A stretch of DNA of 64,000 nt, taken from contig NC_073745.1 of the NCBI RefSeq assembly GCF_029784135.1, positions 109,161,716 to 109,225,715 of the forward strand, in the 5' to 3' direction. The position numbers and the translations under genes are program-made. The notes beneath the pieces are model-generated. The model worked only from the letters and a program-made list of their open reading frames with translations, was not told the DNA's origin and searched no databases. Within the stretch, counting starts at the first letter, position 1. Each line of letters begins with the position of its first letter. Origin of the DNA: Toxorhynchites rutilus septentrionalis (taxonomy: Eukaryota > Arthropoda > Insecta > Diptera > Culicidae). Positions 57,776 to 64,000 of this stretch are shown here, piece by piece.

Positions 57776-58015
57776 TATCCAGATTTATTGATCAAAACAA
57801 CTAAAACAACAAAAGATGAAACTGGTCTTATAGAAACTTGACAATTAAAAAATATAAAAACATTCTTTACACTCCGCGCTTGCACACACTCATATGAGAA
57901 TCATGCAGTGTATGATAGTCACCAATACCTACACACTAGAATATAAATTGAAGCATTGTTTGTTCACAATGACACAAATCAGCAAGACAATCAACTGGTC
58001 TTATAGAAGTTGGAC
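56817..58015 (-). mobile_element. Tc1-like element, left end missing
   Basis: The right side has ACTGGTCTTATAGAA(A/G)(C/T)T twice (about 57820 and 57988), consistent with inner and outer copies of an IR/DR-type end. The matching left terminus is not found before 56817. The transposase occupies 57775-56817 on the minus strand. Confidence 0.7.
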
Positions 58016-58091
58016 AGAGTGTGCGATGCGATGAAACAAAACTTCATCCTAACCTTCTTCAAGTAATCGATGAACTTCTGTGTGAAGGCAC

Positions 58092-58646
58092 ACGCCGAGA
58101 AAAACACAAAACCAAAAAAACGCAGAACATGGAAAAATATATTTTACGTTAATAATTGTCAATGCTGTTTAGTCAAAAACAAAGTAATCCAGAAATATTA
58201 AAACTAAGAAAAATGTACCAAATGCGTAATAATGACAATTAGAACAATTAGAAAATCATTTAACACTTGTTGACTGAAACTAAGTCAAGATACTAATAGC
58301 TATTAATTTTCAACCATTCTAGTTCTGCTATAGGTACCATCATGCACCTGCAATGTCATTGGTAAACATCGCTAGTCAGACGCTTACTACAGCTCATAGT
58401 GAACTACATCTTTTTAATCCTATCAAATACAGAGCATGAACATGGCATAATGTTTTATCATTGTTTTGTTATAACGGATTGACACGGCTTCCACCTGATA
58501 AACTGATTAAAGTTGAAGTAAAAATATTTTTTGGAGTTTTTCATTCAATTATATCCTTTTCTTTTAATAAATACCAATAACGTCTAGAAAAAAAACTAAA
58601 TCAGTATTACAGAGACACGTACGATTTGCGCGCGAGTACAGGAAGG
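58092..58646 (+). repeat. piggyBac-like family 2, right half with intact end
   Basis: Direct copy of 50930-51587 without the MITE. It continues past the shared part through ACAGAGACACGTACG to the terminus GCGCGAGTACAGGAAGG and TTAA at 58647-58650. The left half of the element is missing or replaced by the Tc1-like element. Confidence 0.8.
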
Positions 58647-58650
58647 TTAA

Positions 58651-61600
58651 ATGACATCGCATTGGCATTCTGATTCATTATAATTGTACCGGTTTGTCGA
58701 ACCAAGATGATTCGATGTAAATATACAGAAACTGATCTTGAATCGCTTTGAGGGCAAAAACTAAAGAAGATACGTTGACTTTGGAGAATTCTTGGGCTAT
58801 ATGCAATTCTCGTTCTGCAAAAATCCTAGCACATGCCCGGTTTACATAAAGGTAAATCTCCCACCATAGCACGTTTCAGTTTCTGGACTTTGTGTCGTAA
58901 TTCAACACAGCTGAGAATGGGACAACTAATTTTTTTTTTGCTTTATAAAAAAAATCATTAAAAATGAAGACCTATTTTCTGGGACTTACTACTCAACTGC
59001 AACTACCTCATGAGAGCCTGTTATTCCACAAACCTGTGTGCATGACTTGGGTAGGTTGATTATTGCACTGAACTGTTCGTTTCATTTATAACATTAATCT
59101 TTTTTCCCACTTTAACATTCCGCGGGTTACGTACATTCAATTTCCATTTTTGTAGCGTTACCAAATGTTTAGTTAAGTTTTGACAGCTGCTCACCAGTCA
59201 CCAGCGAACCAAGTCTACTGGTGATCATAGTCTAATTCTTTTATCGAGATTATATTGATGTTGAAACTAACGTTATCTCCGGAAGCTTCTTGTTGAAAAG
59301 TTAATTGAAGACCCAACGAGCGGTGTCAAACCCATATTTCGCGAGAAGAGTCCTGGTTATATGAGTACTAAACGTAACCATGTCTTCATTTGAGTGAATG
59401 CAAGTTGAAATGGGTAATAATACTTAATGATTTTTTTTTATTTTGATAAAATTATGAAATTTCAAGGATTTCAAGTTTTTTTTATCAAATATAGTAAGGT
59501 AAATGATTTTGGTTTGTTCAGTCGAAAATATTATCATGGTTTGTCCACTTTTTTGAATGCTCTAATTCAGCACACCTTTGTCAAACCAGGAATTCTAATG
59601 TTTCAAAACATATGAATAAAATTGTCTTTTTCATAATTTATAGTAGTTTTATAGTATTTTTCTACGGAATCACATGTTTTAAGGGATTATAAAATAAACT
59701 ATCTATTGGTGTCAATGCGCCCCTCATTCAAGCTAGTTTTTAATCGATCACCAGATGATCGCACGTATTCAGACACTTACAAATATTGTAAACATCTTTC
59801 TTGCACATCATTTGTATCAGATTTACATAGCTAAACCATTAAATTAACGCATTTTGATGAACTCAATTCTGATCATGAGTTGTCCAATTCAATAATGTTG
59901 TTTTGTCCACATGATTTCTATGGCAACCGCTTGACGCGCCACAGTTTATTTATTGTGTCCTTCGCGCGCTTAGCAGAAATTAGGTTTCTCTATGTTGAGT
60001 GTCTTGAGGTGAACACTTTCAAAATGCCCAAGAAAATGCAATATTGTGAAGAAAGCCTAAATTATGAATGAATCAATATAAAGACAGTAAACTCAAGCAA
60101 TGATAAATGCAACATCTACTTGAGAATTCGAATGTTTTCATTCAAAAATGGTGATTTCTAAAGCCGGACAAACCACGATCATTTTTTGGACAAACCATGA
60201 TCAGAGGTGGTCAAACCGTGGTCATAATTCTTCTTTGGGGAAAATCGTTAAAAATTATAAAAATTTGCATAATTTCAACGCCGTAAGGTAGTATTAGTAA
60301 CTCGAGACTTGGGGCTTTTCAACAAACCCAAACTCGAATCGGTTATATGTTATTTTCATGAAGAAAAATCGATTTGCATTTACCAGTTGCGTAAAAACAC
60401 CACAAGTCGGACAACCCAAGATCATCTACCCTACAAGCAAACAGGAAATCGAGACATAATCCTACAGAAAAGTAACAAATTTCATGTTCTAACACATATA
60501 TTGCTCATCAATTTACAATTGCATCTCAGTATTTCGTAATTTATTGCTAATTTTTGATTAAAACATTGAGACGTATATTCGATCAGATTATCTATCAAAT
60601 TTGACGGAATCGATGCCGAAACCTTCCGGGTCTGTCCAAGCAAATAAATTATAAATACCAATACCACCGAAACAATCTGCAAATTTCGATCGAGTTGAGA
60701 ATCGAGAATTGAGGTGGCCGGTCAGATATCAAGATGCAATTATCTTCAAACCTCTGTTCATTCACTTTGTCGGGATGCTTGAGGTTATTTACATATTAAA
60801 AAATCATTTCGGTATGTTACATTCAGCAGAATGTAACAAACCATCTTCAGTGGTGTTATTGTACATGAAACTTCAACCTGTAGTAATAGTAATAAAGCAA
60901 ATAACAAATATGTTGTTGTATTTGTTGCAACAACTGCGGTTTATTTCCTTTATTGTCCATATCAAATGGCAGCTGCTATGGAGCTAATACACCAAATGAG
61001 TCATTGGCCTGGAGTGCAAAGAGTTGACTATCATTTACCACTTTGATTCTCAACATCTACAATCAATAATAACGATCGTTTGCAAAAAAAAACCCTCCAT
61101 GCTATTACACCATTACCTTGTAGCGTGCCAATTGCCAGGACCATTCATTTGCAAGTGCTAATAACCCAATATGCAAACCATGCTCTTTCACCGCCAATAA
61201 ATTAAGGTGTCACATGAGAAATATTTTTTTTCCTCTGCGAATGTTGTAACATTCCCTCTGATCTTCCCAACCCATCCCAATAGTGCAAAGGCCAACGGCC
61301 CTACCAGACGCTCGTCTGTCCAATGACTAGAATGCAGATGTACTTCTTGTTCATTTCGGTAGGGTGGACATGTGGCTTACTGGTGAGGTATCTTATTGCC
61401 CACTTAACACTCCACCCCAAGACCGGCCCTACATGCAGAGCGTGAAAACGAAGTAACTCGGATCGCAACCGGCGAACGCTTTGAACGTTTTAATTCTACA
61501 TCCATTCTCGGTTGGTGCGGTTCATTTGGAGTCGCATCGTTGCTGCATTCATCAGTGTGTAATACAATTGCATACGAAATGAAGCAATAATCCATTAATA

Positions 61601-62380
61601 ACGATCATCCGATCATATGCACACACACACGGGTAGTGCAATTCGAGTGAATCTTGTGGGGCCAGTAACATTGTGACTCCTTCACAAGTTTGTCTTCTTG
61701 CATGCACGGGTAGATTCAGTTTTGAATATTTGGTTGACCTTTCTCAGGAAATAGTCTTGGCGGAAAAAAATGCTCCAAAGTCGCACTTTATGGCATCACT
61801 TAGGAATGTTAGCATTTTATTAATTTGCTACACTGCGTTGGGAAAATCACACCAATTTGATTCTATCCCATTCTGACCACATCAAAACGCTTTTCAGCGC
61901 CGCGCTGAAGCCTTGGCGCGAATGATTAAACGGCATGCCTGTCCAAGGTTCTTCCTCAATGTGGCTCTCACCACCACCGAAAACGGTACATGTGCACATT
62001 TGGCATTGACGAATAACTGTTGTGTATACTACACACATTGGAAAGCCGCAGCAGCAAGGAAACTGCGCGCGCGCAGATTTTCATTTAGCGTGAGGAACTG
62101 CGAAGGGTGTGTTCAATAACGGTCGATTTGCGCTATGGCAATACAATCGAGCGGTGAGCGATTTCGCATCCAATTCCCTCTAAACATACTCACACAAGTA
62201 CATCGGTAGCGAAGGTGTGTGATGTACCCGGCATGTTGTAACACATCAACAACACAGTGTCTGCAGCAACAGAAACAATAACAACCACCGCCGCAAAACA
62301 GAAACTAAGGCAAACGCGGCAACGCCTTCGAAATTGACGGTACAGTTACTTTTAAGAAAGGGAAAGTCCGTTGCCGGCCA
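58651..62380. other. anonymous block upstream of the known exons
   Basis: 58.7-61.0 kb is AT-rich without recognisable elements, apart from a short threefold echo of GGACAAACCA(C/T)GATCA at 60167-60235. 61.1-62.4 kb is more GC-rich, with CGCGCGCG-type and CAGCAGCA-type stretches near 62050 and 62260. It lies upstream of exon 1 on the gene strand. A noncoding first exon or promoter could be here, but I see no decisive TATA or initiator signal. Confidence 0.35.
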
Positions 62381-62619
62381 AGTGAGCGCAGTACCCTAGG
62401 GTGGTACTCTGCCCTTACCAAATCATGAACACAATTCGAAGGAGTATGTTTACTCCATGAAGCCTCAGTTATACTCAGTTGATTAGAATTATTTAAGTTA
62501 CCTTTTCTTTCAATGTCAATACATTTAAGCATTTTTTGTATTCTTGTTGCATAGTGACTGTTTTTGATCATAGAATTACGATTAACTTCTTGAATGGTGC
62601 TAACGTTCCCAGAGGAACA

Positions 62620-62790
62620 TTTGCCGTCTCAACGTTGCGTCTTTCATTAATACTTAGTTGAGATTTCTTATGCCAAACAATACGCCTTGGATGTATTCTG
62701 AGTGGTATGTTCTAGAATAGGTGTAACCACAGAGAAAGTTGGAAGAAAATTTCTTTGACAAAAAAATGGGATTCGGCAGAAAAATGGAGG
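62620..62790 (-). repeat. tRNA-derived SINE, body only
   Basis: Reading left to right it shows GCCGTCTCAACGTTG, ACTTAGTTGAGATTTCT, TATTCTGAGTGGTATGTTCT and CCACAGAGAAAGTTGG. The last two align with 33547-33600, the body of the SINE at 33540-33695. The tRNA-like head is missing here. Confidence 0.7.
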
Positions 62791-62871
62791 ATTTCGAACG
62801 CTTGTAGATTCGATGTTTGCATCTATCGATTCGAAATATTTCTGCGCACTTATGACAATGAAAAAATTCTA

Positions 62872-63939
62872 GGGGTTGTATCCGAGACACGACCGCTTAA
62901 TGCGTAGGACTACGCAATTAAGCCCTGAAAAGGTGTAATGGCTTGCGTGGTTTTGAAGAATCATTTCGAGAAGTAAAGATTCTTTCTTGCCTTTGCGAGA
63001 ACAATACACTAATTGGCGATATGGAACGAAGGAAGGTTTTGTATTATAGAGACTTTAAACTTTTCCAGTTCATTCGTCTCTAGCCTTGAGAAAGGCCCTT
63101 GGAAAACTTTACTCTACTCCAGCACTACACCTCCACCCTCATTGCCTTGAGAAAGGCACTCGATCCCTCGCCGTCCAGCTCGTCCAGCAACGATGTTGTC
63201 CAGTCGGTGTCCACGCAACGAATGCCGATATATTGATTCTTTGTTTGTGAGAGGCTTTAAACTTTGCAGTTCATTCGCCTCTAAGTTGGCGATATGTCGC
63301 ATTTTGTTTCTTTATATCAATGCACGCATTGCACTATTTAACTATTTAACGAGAGGCATTTTCCGTACATCGCCATTCAACAAACAACAAACACGCGTCT
63401 AACAGATGGACACAGTTGCAGCGATAAATTTCAAGTGAAATTTTCGCTAGCGTTCACAGCTTGAGGCGAAACATAAAACACAAAACGAGTAGAAGCGATC
63501 TTTGCTGTTTCGGGCACAGAAAGATTCTAAGAATTTTCTCTTCGCTCTCCCTCCTTCATTATTTCTATTCTTTTTCTTCTTCTTTCCATTTATTTACGGA
63601 GACTTTGAATCCAACGATTCATTCGTCTCCGACTGTTTCTATTCTAGCGGCAGCATAAGTTGCTCGTTATTGACAGCTCTGTTCGGGAAAGCACACAAAT
63701 GGACGAATGTATGGGGAAATGGGAATGCTCCCAATTTTCATCAATTTAAACATATACAGACTATGGGATTGTAATGTCTAGCATATCAAACAAATCTTAG
63801 AAAGTTTCCGATTCGATTGGTAATCAAATCTTTAAAATCCGTTCGCAGCAAAAATAGTTGTTAACGTTAACTTTATTTCATAAAAACGTGACCTGTTTTC
63901 TGATTTGGCACCCTTAATGTAAGACGTAGTCCTACGTCA
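62872..63939 (+). repeat. unclassified ~1-kb repeat, copy 2
   Basis: Same landmarks and order as 9293-10227: GGTTGTATCCGAGACACGACC, TGCGTAGGACTACGCA, several copies of the TTTAAACTTT / TTCATTCGCCTCTAA module (63047, 63251, 63597), TTTCCGATTCG, GTTAACTTTATTTCA, and GACGTAGTCCTACGTC at the right end. This copy has two extra modules and a duplicated CCTTGAGAAAGGC (63082 and 63143), so its internal part has expanded or the other copy has lost pieces. Confidence 0.72.
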
Positions 63940-64000
63940 AAAAAATCTTCTTTTAACAAACCGATGAGGAACTGATAAATATGAAACATTGTCTAATAAA

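Overview
The window looks like nuclear DNA from a mosquito, most likely of the Aedes type. It is AT-rich and sparse in genes, with very long introns. It is packed with insect transposon families: Tc1-like, a DD37E mariner relative (ITmD37E, described from mosquitoes), pogo-like, piggyBac-like, hAT, non-LTR retrotransposons and tRNA-derived SINEs. The species call is inference from this content. I see no bacterial or organellar sequence, no CRISPR array, no rRNA and no convincing functional tRNA.

I can defend only one host gene. It lies on the minus strand and runs off the left edge. A short exon at 48280-48366 carries a start codon and a signal peptide. It splices in phase 0 to a 600-base exon at 13072-13671, which reads as the N-terminal part of a reprolysin-type (ADAM/ADAMTS) metalloprotease propeptide. 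The catalytic exons must lie beyond position 1. The intron between the two exons is 34.6 kb. The upstream exon has a good splice acceptor of its own, so an untranslated first exon probably lies further right.

Layout. 1-9.2 kb: broken Tc1/mariner and pogo-like transposases, a 96-bp tandem array, a SINE, and a block of anonymous single-copy-looking DNA at 3.1-6.3 kb. 9.3-13 kb: an unclassified 1-kb repeat and an ITmD37E copy with a nested MITE. 13-48 kb: the giant intron. It holds a complete pogo-like element (15.2-17.1), a repeat family that starts CTAGCTGACCC (18-19.5, 28-29, 35.5-36.2), a full-length Tc1-like element (23.1-24.7), a TTAA-flanked element (25.0-25.75), two RNase H-bearing LINE fragments (25.75-27 and 38.9-40.5), a nearly readable ITmD37E (31-31.9), a hAT element (33.9-36.7), a piggyBac-like element (37.1-38.4), two large palindromes (40.5-41.2), a SINE with clear target duplications (41.6-42.1) and a 1.47-kb heptamer array (45.7-47.2). 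48.4-64 kb: a second piggyBac-like element just upstream of exon 1, more Tc1 remnants, a LINE whose reverse transcriptase frame is almost intact (52.6-56.0), a 3.7-kb anonymous block, another SINE and a second copy of the unclassified 1-kb repeat.

The parts do not form a pathway. The window is one developmental-type secreted protease gene with nested transposon insertions. Several insertions can be ordered in time because a second copy of the target repeat, without the insertion, is also present in the window. I found no previously undescribed system of genes. The most unusual items are the heptamer array, the paired palindromes that run into LINE codons, and two unclassified repeat families.
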